DNA from: Dermacentor variabilis
Lineage: Eukaryota > Arthropoda > Arachnida > Ixodida > Ixodidae
NCBI RefSeq assembly: GCF_050947875.1
Contig: NC_134574.1
Location: 148,956,434-149,020,433 of the forward strand
DNA length: 64,000 bases
Direction of reading: 5' to 3'
Shown here: positions 52,352-63,600 of the stretch, in pieces
Layout of the letters: every line of letters starts with the position of its first letter
Numbering within the stretch: position 1 is the first letter of the stretch
Notes under the pieces: model-generated
Seen by the model: only the letters and a program-made list of their open reading frames with translations
What the model was told of the DNA's origin: nothing
Databases searched by the model: none
Made by a program: the position numbers and the translations under genes

Positions 52352-53690
52352 CAACGAGGAGATCGGGCGCTAAAAGCCCTAGTCGAGTATTTGGAAGGGC
52401 ACACCGACGTTGTCCCTAGGGCATTTAAGCGTGGATTGTCTTCGTTCACGCTTAAAAACAACTTACTCGTGAAAAAGAACTTCTCCCCAGTCCGTGTCAA
52501 TTACCTTCTTGTTTTTCCGTAGGCGCTGCGTCCAAAAGTACTGCATGCCCTACATGACGATCCAACCGATGGGCACCTCGGTTTCTTCCGGACGCTATCG
52601 AGGATACAGGAAGGGTATTACTGGCCGCGTCTGACCGCAGATGTCGCCCGTTACGTCAAGACATGTCGAGACTGTCAGCGACGCAAGACATCACCGACAA
52701 GGCCATCGGGATTACTACAGCCAATCGAGCCTGCTTGCTGACCGTTTCAGCAGATCGGGATGGACTTGTTGGGACCCTTTCCGACGTCAACAACCGGAAA
52801 TAAGTGGATCGTCGTGACGACGGACTACCTCACCCGCTTCGCTGAAACGAAAGCACTGACTAAAGGTAGCGCAGCCGAAGTGGCGATATTTTTCCTCGAG
52901 AACATCCTGCTGCGACATGGTGCTCCAGAAATCCTCATCACCGACAGAGGAACGGCTTTTACAGCAGAGCTCACACAAGCCATTCTGCTATACAGCCAGA
53001 CAAGTCACAGGAGGACAACTGCCTACCATCCGCAGACGAATGGTCTCACGGAGCGCCTGAACAATACCCTCGCCGACATGCTAGCAATGTACAGTACGTC
53101 GACGTCGAGCACAAGACGTGGGATGTGGTCCTGCCATACGTAACATTTGCTTACAACACGGCGGTGCAAGAAACAACACAGATCACGCTATTTAAGCTGG
53201 TTTACGGCAGGGATCCGACGACGACGCTCGACGCCATGCTGCCGCACGTCACTGACGAGGAAAATCTTGACGTCGCTACCCATCTCCAGCGCGCCGAAGA
53301 AGCCCGACAGCTCGCCCGCCTGCGGATAAAGAACCAGCAGAGGACCGACAATCTCCGACGACGCTTCGTCGAGTACCAGCCCGGCCACCGTGTTTGGGTA
53401 TGGACCCCGATACGCCGACGAGGACTCAGTGAGAAACTACTGTGACGCTATTTCGGACCCTACAAGGTCATCCGACGTATTGGCGCACTGGACTATGAGG
53501 TCGTTCCAGACGGCATTTCGCATTCACAGCGGCGGCGCGCACGATCTGAAATGGTCCACGTGGTGCGCCTTAAACCCTTTTACGGACGCTGACCAACTTA
53601 CTTATTTTGCTGTTTTCTTTGCTACGAGTGCTTTTGTTTATTACTTTCGTTTGTTTGCAGCATCGGGTCGATGCTTTTTAAGAGTGGGGT
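52352..53690 (+). pseudogene. Gypsy integrase
   Basis: Zinc finger LHDDPTDGHLGFFRTL..CRDCQ with both His and both Cys present. Core: IVVTTDYLTRFAE (Asp), ILITDRGTAFTAEL (Asp), NGLTERLNNTLADM (Glu). An intact frame at 52760-53143, then a shift to VLPYVTFAYNTAVQETT (53125-53445). A stop near 53443 precedes GPYKVIRRIGALDYEV, the C-terminal domain, in another frame. The most conserved enzyme of this copy, yet not translatable end to end. Confidence 0.8.
53681..53689 (+). promoter_or_regulatory. Gypsy polypurine tract
   Basis: AGAGTGGGG directly upstream of the 3' LTR. Confidence 0.75.
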
Positions 53691-53691
53691 A

Positions 53692-54107
53692 ATGACACGT
53701 GTACTTATCTTTATCGGGCGACCACGTTTCGCCGCCTAACAAATGTTATCACACAGCGTGGGACGCGCCTGCATGTATCCGAAGTTTCTGGAAAGTTATC
53801 GATGCTTCTATCCGCTGTCTGTTGTCGCCGAACCTTATGTTATCTGATTTCATCGGCTGACGCGAATGGTGTAGAACTTTGTGGAAGGCACGCGGGCCCC
53901 AACGATTAGTCTGGAACATTCGAGGATTGATGCATAAAAGCCGTCGCGCTTGACCGGTTGATCAGATTTTCGACGATCGCCGACCGTGTTCGCCGCTGTC
54001 GTTGTTCTATAAGCGTAGCCGGTCTTGTGGGCACAGGTTCGCCCAATAAAAGTTAGTTTTGTCGTTCACAGTATTGCTACTGTTCTTCAACGTCACCACC
54101 ACGTGAC
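53692..54107 (+). repeat. Gypsy 3' LTR
   Basis: Counterpart of 48196-48612 with the same termini. AATAAA at 54045-54050. Differences include CATAAAAG for TATAAAAG and a missing TG in CTACTG(TG)TTC. Confidence 0.9.
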
Positions 54108-54111
54108 CATA

Positions 54112-54883
54112 CACATCAGACGCTGCTAAAAGATAATGAAACATGTAACTGATAAATTAGCTATACCGATTTCATTAGATAGTACCGCGGATATGAACAC
54201 GCGGAGGTTTGGAAACTTTCTCTAGCTATTGAGTACTGTAATGATCACATATTCAAATAAAAAAAAGGATGCAGACTACTTTTTCCGGCGAACCAAGTAT
54301 ATCGAAATTTCGCAGCGCTTCCTTTCCGCCTTCCGCGCTTCCAAAACCCTTAAAAATTTGTACCCTGCACATTGTTTTACGTGCTTATGCAACCCGCAAT
54401 GTTGCTGTTCTGACTTCGGCAACCTAAGCTCATGTCGAACACACACACAGAAAAGCGAGACGCGGCGTACAGTAATGCGCACTAATAAACTTCAAAAGAA
54501 CACCGCTTCTGGCTATGCCATTATCGTTTTTCGAAGCATCATCTGAGGATCTAGAAATCATCAGTAGCAGCAGTAGTGACTACAGCTGAAAATTATGGAA
54601 GTGCAACTTTGAAAGCAGGACTATACGGACTTGCAACAAATAAAAAGAAACCCAGGTTTAGAGGCTGTTGCAGAAGCCACGCTATAGCTTTAGAGGGAGA
54701 TGAGCTTTTGTTAGTTTGGTTTACATATCTTCATTAGATCCGTTTCACTATATCTTAGATTTTTAGTCGATATACATGTCTACCACATGCGAGTCACAAA
54801 ACTCACTCATCTGCGCATTTGGGCATGTAACCCCTCCCCAGTTACAAGCCAGATAGAATTTGTGAGTGCAATTTTTGTTCCAG
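54112..54883. other. No recognisable gene; possible intron
   Basis: AT-rich, no transposon motif. The end at 54883 is a plausible splice acceptor (ATTTTTGTTCCAG). Confidence 0.4.
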
Positions 54884-55000
54884 TGAGCCTCGAGAACATT
54901 AGGGATTGTGAGTCTCCAAGTCCTTTGAGCTGTCCGGCAGGTCAAGAGCCGGGCACACTCTATTTTCCTTATACCAGAATATCACCTTACCACAAGTGCG
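54884..55000 (+). CDS. Candidate internal exon, Cys-containing secreted protein
   Basis: Acceptor ATTTTTGTTCCAG ends at 54883; donor GTGAGTATT begins at 55001. The exon is 117 nt, phase 1 at both ends, and open in that frame. It encodes SLENIRDCESPSPLSCPAG, then LYFPYTRISPYHKC. Cys pattern is C-x7-C-x21-C. The aromatic YFPY before the third Cys recalls the first half of Kunitz/BPTI-type domains, but the spacing is long, so this is only a suggestion. No transposon similarity. Phase matches the signal-peptide exon at 35397-35453. Confidence 0.4.
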
Positions 55001-55205
55001 GTGAGTATTTACTTGTATTCTAGAATTTTTTATTCCGTTTTGATGCGCGACCACGGCACTAGTGTAATGTTCACGGAAATAAAACAAATTATTTATGAAT
55101 GTCATAATTTACAAATAGCCGTGTCTAATATTTTGATTAATGCTCAAATAGTCGGCTCATTTCTTGGTTTGTCAATCATATTATGCATGAAATTACATAT
55201 GCGTT

Positions 55206-55330
55206 AGAGAGAGAGAGAGAGAGAGCAAATGATAAATGAAAGGTAGGGAGGTTAACCGGGACTGAGCCCGGTTGGCTGTTAAAGTCTTCTTGTGCCAAGG
55301 CGCATACTATACGCGGCATTTCAATAAAGA
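55206..55330 (-). mobile_element. Solo 3' tail of the R1/I-like LINE family
   Basis: A (GA)n run (55206-55225), then GGAGGTTAACCGGGACTGAGCCCGGTTGGCTG. AACCGGG (55254-55260) pairs perfectly with CCCGGTT (55267-55273). Matches the 3' tails at 41107 and 35885. Confidence 0.6.
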
Positions 55331-56414
55331 GTGCTACTTGAATTGCCTTTACCTCAAGTATTCTAGCGTTAGGTTCCAAACATAGTTAGGAACCGTTCTA
55401 TATTTTCATGTTTAATTTCAATGAATTCGCACAGTTACATTGCCACAATACATTGTGAAAGAAATGTTTATGCCAAGCACTTCACAACGTACTTTGAAGG
55501 CTCTGCTCTGTTCTTTGAATACGACAGGCTTATGTGAAAGTATGTGACCGTATGGTGGTATAACTCCAGTGTTCCCTACTTTGTTTGGTTTCTATGACTA
55601 GCTTTCAGTCTCCTCCGTGGGAGAATAGGAAATACTTTTTTTCAATTTTTACTGGCTCTTGCCGTTAAACGAGTCACGGTTATATATACTCACTGATGCC
55701 TTGAACATGCGCTCTTACCGCTATACAAAAGTGATGCAGCCACTGGCGGCCCATCGGGAACACACACACACTGTCGTTGACTGATCTTTCGGACACGAAA
55801 AATGCCGCGGAAATGTCCAAATAATCGTGCCTTCCGAAAAAGTGAATTGGGACGGCCAACTGCTTTCGTTATTTTTAGAGCGCCAGCTCAACAGAAAAAA
55901 GGAGTTTGCAGAGTTTTGTGGAGTGTAGAGCCTCATTAAAATGAAGCTTACTTGAAATTTTGTGTTGGTCAAGAGCACGGGCGTGTTTCGCGTTCACCCA
56001 TCGCTCAGCTCAACGCGCGTCGTGCGTCTTTACTATAGGTACCGATGCCGCACTCGTGACCTTGATTCTTGTCATTGTCAGCTTAGGCTGTGCTGCGCAA
56101 CATTAGTTTGTAGCTCTACTGGAGTCGGACAGTTCACGGAAAGGGTTTTCACGCACACACCCAAAGGGGCCTGTAAACACTGCGGGGCGTCCGCGAGACC
56201 GGCAACCATTCGAGACAACCATAGGAAATAAGGAATCCATCCTTCGTTTCGATGAGGCATGGCGGTTCAGCATCCTTTTTTGCCCGGGGTGTTACACGCC
56301 AACCGTAACACTGGTCACCGCTGCTGAGTGGCTGTACTGATTTTGTGAGCACACAACGATCCCACAAAAAATCCTGACCAGCAAAAAGCTAGCATCTTCG
56401 CTAAAAAAAAATTC
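55331..56414. other. No recognisable gene
   Basis: Short frames only. A good acceptor-like GATTCTTGTCATTGTCAG ends near 56082, but no matching open exon in the phase needed by 54884-55000 follows it. Confidence 0.4.
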
Positions 56415-56505
56415 GAAAGGAAAGCCTCTGGCGCTAGTGAGTTTCGAAACTGCGACCCAACGCTCAGAAGCCGAGTACTTTATTCACTGGACTAAACAAG
56501 TGCCT
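56415..56505 (-). mobile_element. tRNA-derived SINE remnant
   Basis: The minus strand has TAGTCCAGTGAATAAAGTACTCGGCTTCTGAG and a B-box-like AGTTTCGAAACTC, followed by an A-rich tail (T-run on plus just left, about 56402-56411 region). Diverged. Confidence 0.4.
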
Positions 56506-57234
56506 CCTAATTAGCAGGACTGCGCAGTCTGCTTCCTGACATCATGCCACTTCGTCCGAAATTTTCATTGCCAAGCTCAGCGTGACGAAAGCGTTGACGT
56601 CAGAATTACCGCGGCTTATTTGGGAGCATTCCCATTAAACTCTATGGCAGTCGTCCAAAGTACAATGACGTCGTGGATTGAAGTGCACTGGCCTTGTGCT
56701 ATCTAGGAGGCGTTGTCTAAGCGTCTCAACGCGCTCGGTTGCCCACGAGGAGTTCATAACTAGAATGACCGCTCCGCGGTGTTTATTTGGACATAAATTC
56801 TTTCGTATTCACAACACGTAAGTGCTTAGGTGTGCTCCGATTTTTTACGTTACATTTCCCTCACAGCGGTGAGTTCGATTAAACATTGCATTTTTTCCGT
56901 CATTAAAGCTTAATTTACGTGATATAACGCTTCATTTACGTTCTTTTCTGTAAGCATAAGTATTGCGAACGCTCTGGTTGAACTTGTAAAAGTGCCACAT
57001 GACGCAACAGAAGCAGCTGGTAGATATTCTTGTTACGCTATCAAGAGCGGGAATAAAGATAAAGCATTCTTTCTAAAAACCAGATATTCATATTCGATGA
57101 AACCTCGTCCGGTGTACATACCTGCTGAATTTATACGTGTACACTTGCTCCAGGAATGGTTGAATGACGAGGGTCGCATAGGTAGCATGCGCGCATTTCT
57201 ATGTGTCAACGCGCAAAAGTGCTATATTTGGTTA
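56506..57234. other. No confident feature
   Basis: An open frame enters from 56992 (MPHDATEAAGRYSCYAIK) and merges into the LINE fragment at about 57235. Its first 80 residues resemble nothing I recognise. Confidence 0.35.
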
Positions 57235-59030
57235 AGTTCACGCTTGAAAAAATCTGTGAATGAGTGGAAGAAAAGTTTCTCTCAGGGAATGGATACAAAA
57301 TGTCTCGTGTCTCTTTTCAATAGTCTTGTGAGAAGCAGTTTAGATAACGAATGTATTGTATACCCATCAGCATCAGAAAGTGCTCTAAAAATGCTCGACC
57401 CCGTCTATTGGCATTCGGCTCGCCACGGGAGCCTTCCGCAAGAGCCCGATATCAAGCCTTCACGTTGAGTCAAGCCAATGACCACTTAAGTACCAACGCA
57501 AGTAAAATTTCTTATTTCCGTGGACATCCACGCTGCGAAATAACGTATAACGTCTTTTCGATTATTTCCTATTGATTCAAAAACCGTTCTTTCTAAGGAC
57601 TATGGCAATGGATGAACGGCTTCAGGCACTCTTGGCGCAAATCCAAGAAGCTGAAATCGAAGAATCGCCCTGGCAACACAGACAAATACAATGCGACTCC
57701 TCATTCATCTCAGGAGGATATATCCAGACTTCCATTCAGACGATAACTGCAAACTATGCGGCAGGGCTCGCGCATCAGTGAGACACATTTTCCGAGAATG
57801 AGAGGTTGTATGCAGAGAAAATGCAGTCTCCCCAGTTGAAGCTGCGGGACGATGGATTGCCGCGCTGCTCAGCTCGAACCTTGAAGATCAACAATGCACC
57901 ATCCAGCAAGCCTGTGAGGCGGCGAAGAGTCAGGATCTCCGGACCTCTTAGGGGGCGGCCTAGTTCCAGGCCACGAATTTGCCGGATTTTCAATAAAGTT
58001 CTTGCCACCACCACCACCACCTCATTTCAGAAGATCGACAAACGCAGGGACCCACAAGCAGCCTTTCTGTCTCTGTCAGATGGTTATCGATGTAATGAAT
58101 TTTACACTGACGCTTCAAAACCCTGAAACTTCCGTTTCTTGTGCGGGCTTAGGACCCGCATTCTCACTTTCAAAAAGAAGCAATAAACATGCAAGCATTT
58201 CTACAACAGAGGCACACACAATGATTATGGTAATAGAACATGTCAGGAAAGAAAAAAACAAAAGAAATCCATAGTTTTCATAGATTCTTTGAGTATGGTA
58301 CGAGTACTCCAATCAGCAATGCCACAGAATAACCGTATTTTCAATGAACTGTTAAAAAAAGTGTGTGCAGCTCCGAGACATCAAAACATTATCGTACGTT
58401 GGTTCCCCGCAGAATCTGGAATACAGGGCAACGAGAAAGCTGATGCCGAGGTGGCGCAGGCGCATAAACAGGCAGATATATAGAAAGTGCGGTATCGTGA
58501 TGCTAATGGGTACATGCGTTATCGACTTCATCAGCTTTGGCAAAATGACTGGAATGGGGAAACTGAGAACAAAAAACCTACTACACAACCGCTGCTTAGA
58601 GCAGCATTTTCTCCGTTTCACAAAAGGCACAAAGTCATCCTGTCTGGATTGCGCATAGGACAAACGTATAGCACACATATTCATCTTTTAACAGGTAGAG
58701 CGCCACCAACGTGTATGAGGTGTGGAGAGCCTTTTACTGTACTGCACATAACGTTATGTTGCACAGGTACAGAAAGACAGCGAAGGCAACACTTTGCAGT
58801 TTTAGTCACCAAATGCCTTGGCCCCCCACTTTGTTCCTTTCAGATGATCCTATGTTTTCCCTTAACAGATTGTTCATTTTTTTAAAAAGACATTGCTTTT
58901 TTATAAAAAAAAACAACATAAAATTTTAATCTATCCTGCGGCGTCGTTCTCCGCGTGGAGGCATCGGTTAGCAGAAATGATTGTTGTAATTGTTGGCAGC
59001 CTTATTACTTGCCAAAGCAAAGAGTAAATA
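57235..59030 (+). mobile_element. Degenerate I-clade LINE, 3' half
   Basis: RT thumb KKSVNEWKKSFSQGMDTKCLVSLFNSLVRSSL..ESALKMLDPV (57240-57400) parallels 9740-9900 of the complete I element. RNase H pieces: EFYTDASKP (58101-58127), STTEAHT, NIIVRWFPAESGIQGNEKADAE. Knuckle PPTCMRCGEPFTVLHITLCC (58700-58760). A 3' UTR with TAAATAAATGAGT ends near 59030. Same family as 5740-11524 but far more decayed, with a LINE fragment inserted at 57590-58020. Confidence 0.7.
57590..58020 (+). mobile_element. R1/I-like LINE 3' fragment nested in the I LINE
   Basis: In the +2 frame near 57715: RRIYPDFHSDDNCKLCGRARASVRHIF (terminal knuckle, last Cys altered), then LEDQQCTIQQACEAAKSQDLRTS-stop. This parallels ALEKQILAVRRARERAGGLDLP at 45656. 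It ends CAATAAAGTTCTTGCCACCACCACCACCAC: a polyadenylation-like motif and (CCA)n tail. Confidence 0.7.
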
Positions 59031-60859
59031 AATGAGTATTCCTGACTCCGTCCATACATACCGAACCTTCGTTTTTATTGTTTGTCATTTTGTTCTGACG
59101 TATTATATTATCTATTTATTCTCCTTTACTAAGATATGTTGCGTTCATATTAAGCGTTTCGATAGCCACATAGGTCCTATACACCTCTTTTTGAGAAGAC
59201 TTATTTCGCCCGTGTCAGTCCACTTTCGTTCAAATTTTATCACCACCATTAATTCATCCCACTCCGCCCAACACTGAATACAAAGCCCATGGCACTCTTT
59301 GTCCTGGATGATCTTGTTCCATAAAACATTATCAATTATTATCAATTATTAAAGTTTTTCTCGAGTATTCTAAATGAACCTCATGGAATTTTCGGATTAC
59401 GCCATAGTCAAAAGAACGAAAACAGTAAATATCAGTTAGTATATGTGTCAGAATAGTGGTTTTGAATTTGTACAGCCGAGGCGAACCTTATAGAGTCGTC
59501 TATTAGCGTCCTCATATACACGGTATAACAAGAGACTGCCAAAGACAAGTTATAGCTAGGTTTCCAAGCACAATAATTGCTTCAATCACTGGCGTACGTT
59601 GCGACTTCGGATTTTAATGCGCCATCAAAAGAGACAACTGTGACAAGTCTAGACCAAGCGACATATACATGCGAGGGTGTGTACCCTACAAGTGGCCATA
59701 CCTCTCAAAGTCAAGGCCCCGTAGAACCTTACGAATATGCTGAAGGTGCGGTGTTTCTTGTTAAATCAGGCATTCTAACAGTACCTATACTATTACATGT
59801 CAGCTTTGAGTGACATTGTTGCATCCGTAAGTTAAACTAACGAAACTATAGTGGACTCCACGAGCATTGTGGCCGGGAAACTTATCCGCGTGTGCAGCTG
59901 TGATGTTTCCTCTCTGGAATACCATAAATGAACGACAGCAGCTGTTGAGTTTCAAGGTCAGGAGTTCAAGGCGGAAACCCTCCGAGGCAGCACAATTTGA
60001 ATATAATCCGTCTTGTTGAGAGATAGTTTGTCTTGATCGTTTTCAAGACCAAGCAGTACGTGTACATGATGTCAGGATTTCGAGAGTCGAGACAAGCCAT
60101 GCACCTATATGATGGACATGGAAAGACCGCTTCTATTTCGTACCGCTAGTAAAGTAATAGCAGCAGCAATATCACTTTAATCTTCATTTTGACGTCAGTT
60201 CGCCGTCAATGGACCGGGGAACGTTTGGTGAGACGAAATGACCGCATGGATAGAGCCAGCAATGTACACTCCTGAGGTACGCAACGCGGGATTGATATCA
60301 TAGGAGTCACCGCTTTGGGGCTCTTCTCTTTCTTTTTAAATCGCATGCTTTGCGTGTCGCAATACATTCTGTTTGTGCCGAAGGAAGAAATTTGCCGCTT
60401 TAACATAGCGTGAAAGGAGGCGGTGTAAGAGCAGTGAAGTTCAGTCTTAGACGCTTGCAATGAAAGGCATCACTCTAGCGGCGATACCTTGGAGCTCGAT
60501 ATCAACAGTTTTACATCATTGCTAGCGCAATCGGAAATACGGTTAATACACCCACACGCAGATACAACTGATCTTGACATTTAGGTGGCGTAAATTGCAC
60601 CAATAAATAGCGTCAAGTATTACAGGCTTTGTTCTTTATTGAATGAAAAGAACGCTTATTGACTAATTGCTTTCCGCATCAGACTCAAAAAACGGTACCT
60701 GTGATTATTCCATTAATCAACCAGAATTTCGAGCATATAGCTTGCGCCTTGAAACTCTCGATATTATACACGAATTCGATGAAAACGCTGGTTGAGATGC
60801 TGACGGCAAAGTCAAGCACAAATCCTGGGTTAAAAGGGGCGTAGTTCACCGGACCAACA
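59031..60859. other. No recognisable gene
   Basis: AT-rich. A plus frame at 59577-59813 (ATSDFNAPSKETTVTSLD..) looks mildly coding-like but has no domain, start context or splice support. Nothing else identified. Confidence 0.4.
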
Positions 60860-61042
60860 TGACAACGTGCAATAGTCAGGTAGAATATCTTGCGAAGAAC
60901 CGCTTTATTTCAGCCGAGCTCATGCTGCTACCATGAGGATCAAACTGTCCTGCTGCTGATCGTATATGCAGAAAAATATGTACTATGGATGATGATATGT
61001 GGAGATGAAGAAATTGAAAGTCAGGCATGTGTGGCGCTCACA
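60860..61042 (-). repeat. Probable Gypsy 3' LTR
   Basis: In element orientation begins TGTGAGCGCC after the purine tract GAGAGGGAATTAG and ends GCACGTTGTCA. AATAAA lies at about 60902-60907 (minus). Only one LTR is in the window, so the ends are provisional. Confidence 0.5.
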
Positions 61043-61084
61043 CTAATTCCCTCTCGATGCGGAAGCGGCCACCTGGCCACGCGG

Positions 61085-62299
61085 AAGTATTATGAAATGG
61101 GTCGAATATATGCTTCAAAGCGAGAGACATGCGCTATCTCTGTCCCACGGCAGCGGTGATCGGGCGGCGTCCTAAGGGGCGAGACGCGGTAATTGACAGG
61201 TGATGTCTGTTCAATGGCCGTGAAGGTCCAATAAAACGCGTGGGAAGTTTTTCGCACAAGCCGAGGACGCGCACAAGAGCCCAGAGAAGAACTTCGTCGC
61301 CCGGAGAAAACGTGACAGCCCGTTGGGTCGAGTCGTCACGAAACTTGCGAGTGTCCTGGGAGATGCCAGTGTTAAGACGGGCGAGGTGACGGCAGTCCGC
61401 GAGGCGAGACAAACTTTGCCGTGAACGGAGCTGTTGGGAGTACAGGAGTCGAAAGGAACGATACATCAAGAACGAAATTTGGTGAACGGGCACAGACCAG
61501 GAAAAAGGGTGAAAAGCCGGTGGTACGTTGCGTAGCCGTGCTGTAGGCGAATGCCACGAACGGCAGGATTGCATCTCAGTTCGTGTGGTCGGGGTGGATG
61601 CACATCGCAATCATGTCGGAAAGGGTACGATGAAAACGCTCCGTCAAATGCTGGTCTGTGGATGTTAATTGGAAGTCATCTTGTGAATTGTGTTAGAGGC
61701 GCACTGAACATCGGTAAAGATAGAAGAGAGGAAGACTCTGCCTCGGTCGCTGAGGAAAACGCGTGGAATGCCATGGCGTAAGAAAATGTTGCGTAGAAAG
61801 AAATCGGCGACTGCAACAGCAGTTCTCTATGGTAGAGATGCTATCTCCGCGTAGCGTGTTAATGGTCTACAGCCGTTACAATCCAACGATTGTCATGTCA
61901 GGTCGTGGGAAGAGGATCATGCAAGTCTGTTCCAACTATTTCGAAAGGCAAAGCGGGACATGGCAGAGTTTGTAAAGAGCCAGGAAGAGTTGTTGTCGGT
62001 CGTTTGTTGCTTTCACAACGAACGCAGGATGCAACGCACTTCGCAACGGCGGAAGGCAGGCCATGCCAGGAGCAGGGACTTTGTATTTGTTCGTAAGTCT
62101 TGTGGTAGCCTAGATGACCGGCCGTTTCATGAATGGGAAAGGCTTCGAGCACCTCCCGTTGCAGAGAACACAGTATGACCGGGACCCAATCATTGCCACC
62201 AACGTCGTAAACGTGGCCATGTAAAGCCCCATTGTGGAGCTTGAATTGAATAAGTTTTCGATGAAGTCGGGCGTTCGGAGATGACCAAGAACCTTCCAT
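61085..62299 (-). pseudogene. Gypsy integrase
   Basis: Zinc finger (about 62180-62080): IHETAGHLGYHKTYEQI and CVASCVRCESNKRPT, both His and both Cys kept. The core is broken: VDH with a stop right after near 61870, frameshifts, then QHLTERFHRTL (Glu) near 61650. The downstream segment 61610-61134 includes AVTFSPGDEVLLWALVRV and KLPTRFIGPSRPLNR, the C-terminal domain. The end near 61085 is typical (HVSRFEAYIRPI). Confidence 0.75.
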
Positions 62300-62334
62300 G
62301 CGTTGGGGAATAGTTCGGCAGAAGGATCGATAGG

Positions 62335-63600
62335 TTAGTGGGAGACAAGGACATATGGGCTGTCAGGTCTTAGCGAATCGAAGGTTGCGATGAGAAAAGC
62401 CCATGAAGAGGGGTCGGGATGTACGCTAGTGCGGAGAGGCGATAGTGAATTGTCATGGTTCGGCAGAGGGCAGCGCGATAGAGCATCGGCATCTTGCTTC
62501 TTTCCATGGAGCCCTGTAGGTGACATCGAAATCGTATTCCTGTAGGCGAAGCACCCAACGACCAAGGCGACCCGATAAATGCTTTAGCGATGAAAGCTTA
62601 AGTGCATTACGGTCGGTAACGACTGTGAAATGGCGGCCGTGAAGATATGGGCAAAATTTTTGCACTGCCCATTCAATAGCAAGGCAGACCTGCTCAGTTA
62701 TGCTGCAATTCTTCCCTGCAGCGGTTAGTGTACGACTTGCGTAAGCAATTACTCGTTCGTGGAAGGTGTTGTCATGTTGCAGTAGAATGGCACCGAGACC
62801 ATGACTACTAGCGTCAGTTTGAATGTGGTAGGCGCGGTCGGATCGAAGTGGCACAGTACTCGGTCGAATGTCAGGGCATGTTTCGGAGCCAGCAAAGCAC
62901 ATTCACATTTGGCGGACCAAACGAAGGCGCATTACTGGCGAGAAGTTGATTGGGTGGGGACGCAAGCGCAGCGAAGTTCCGTTTAAAAGACCGGAAATAA
63001 GAAGCAAGTCCGAGAAAACTGCGCAGGTCTTTTTGACACTGCGGACGGCAAAAGTCCAGGACGGCAGCAAGCTTCTCAGGATCCGGTCGAATACCTTCTT
63101 TGCTGGCTAAGTGCCCCAGAACTTTGATGGACTTGCTGGCGAAACTGTATTTTTTTTGTGTTCAGTTGCACCAGCGTTTTCAATGCAGGCAAGAACTTCA
63201 TCAAGACGCTGCAAATGTTGTGAGAACGTGGCTGGAAATACTATAATGTCGTCGAGATAGCACAAACAAGTTTTCCATTTCAAACCACGCAAGACATTGT
63301 CGGTCATGCGTTCGAAGGTGACAGGCGCATTGCAGACTGAAAAAGGCATCACCTTGAACTCGTAGAGCCCATCAGGGGTAGCAGACGCCATTTTTTCTTT
63401 GTCGTATTCGGACATCGGTATTTGCAAGTAGCCTGATCTAAGGTCAAGGCTAGGAAAATGTGCGGTGCCGTGGAGTGAATCTAGTGCAGCGTCGATCCCT
63501 AGCGGAGGTAAACATCTTTGCGCGTGACTTTGTTCAGCGTATAGTAATCGATGCAAAAACGCACTGGGCCGTCTTTCTTATGCACTAGAACAACTAGAAC
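62335..63600 (-). pseudogene. Gypsy reverse transcriptase and RNase H
   Basis: RT 63556-63107: LGIDAALDSLHGTAHFPSLDLRSGYLQIPMSEYDKEKMA is broken only by normal variation; then MPFSVCNAPVTFERM and CLCYLDDIIVFPATF (YLDD at 63248-63259). A frame change near 63107. RNase H 62902-62453: [54 protein letters not shown]. Catalytic residues of both enzymes are visible; frameshifts separate them. Confidence 0.8.

Larger units (their letters stand above)
48196..54107 (+). mobile_element. Ty3/Gypsy LTR retrotransposon with both LTRs (plus)
   Basis: 5.9 kb, flanked by CATA (48192-48195 and 54108-54111). Order: 5' LTR, gag, protease, RT, RNase H, integrase, polypurine tract, 3' LTR. LTRs differ by about 16 substitutions and 2 indels over about 416 bp (roughly 96% identity). 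Coding regions carry several frameshifts and stops, more than the LTR divergence alone suggests. LTR ends may shift by 1-2 bases. Confidence 0.9.

Noticed and set aside
56065..56231. A third exon of the candidate secreted-protein gene
   Set aside because: The acceptor at about 56082 is good, but the phase needed gives an immediate TAG.
56992..57230. A host exon (MPHDATEAAGRYSCYAIK..)
   Set aside because: Runs directly into LINE RT sequence in the same frame; no splice sites or recognisable domain.
59577..59813. A secreted-protein exon
   Set aside because: No ATG context, signal peptide or splice pair; evidence too weak to annotate.
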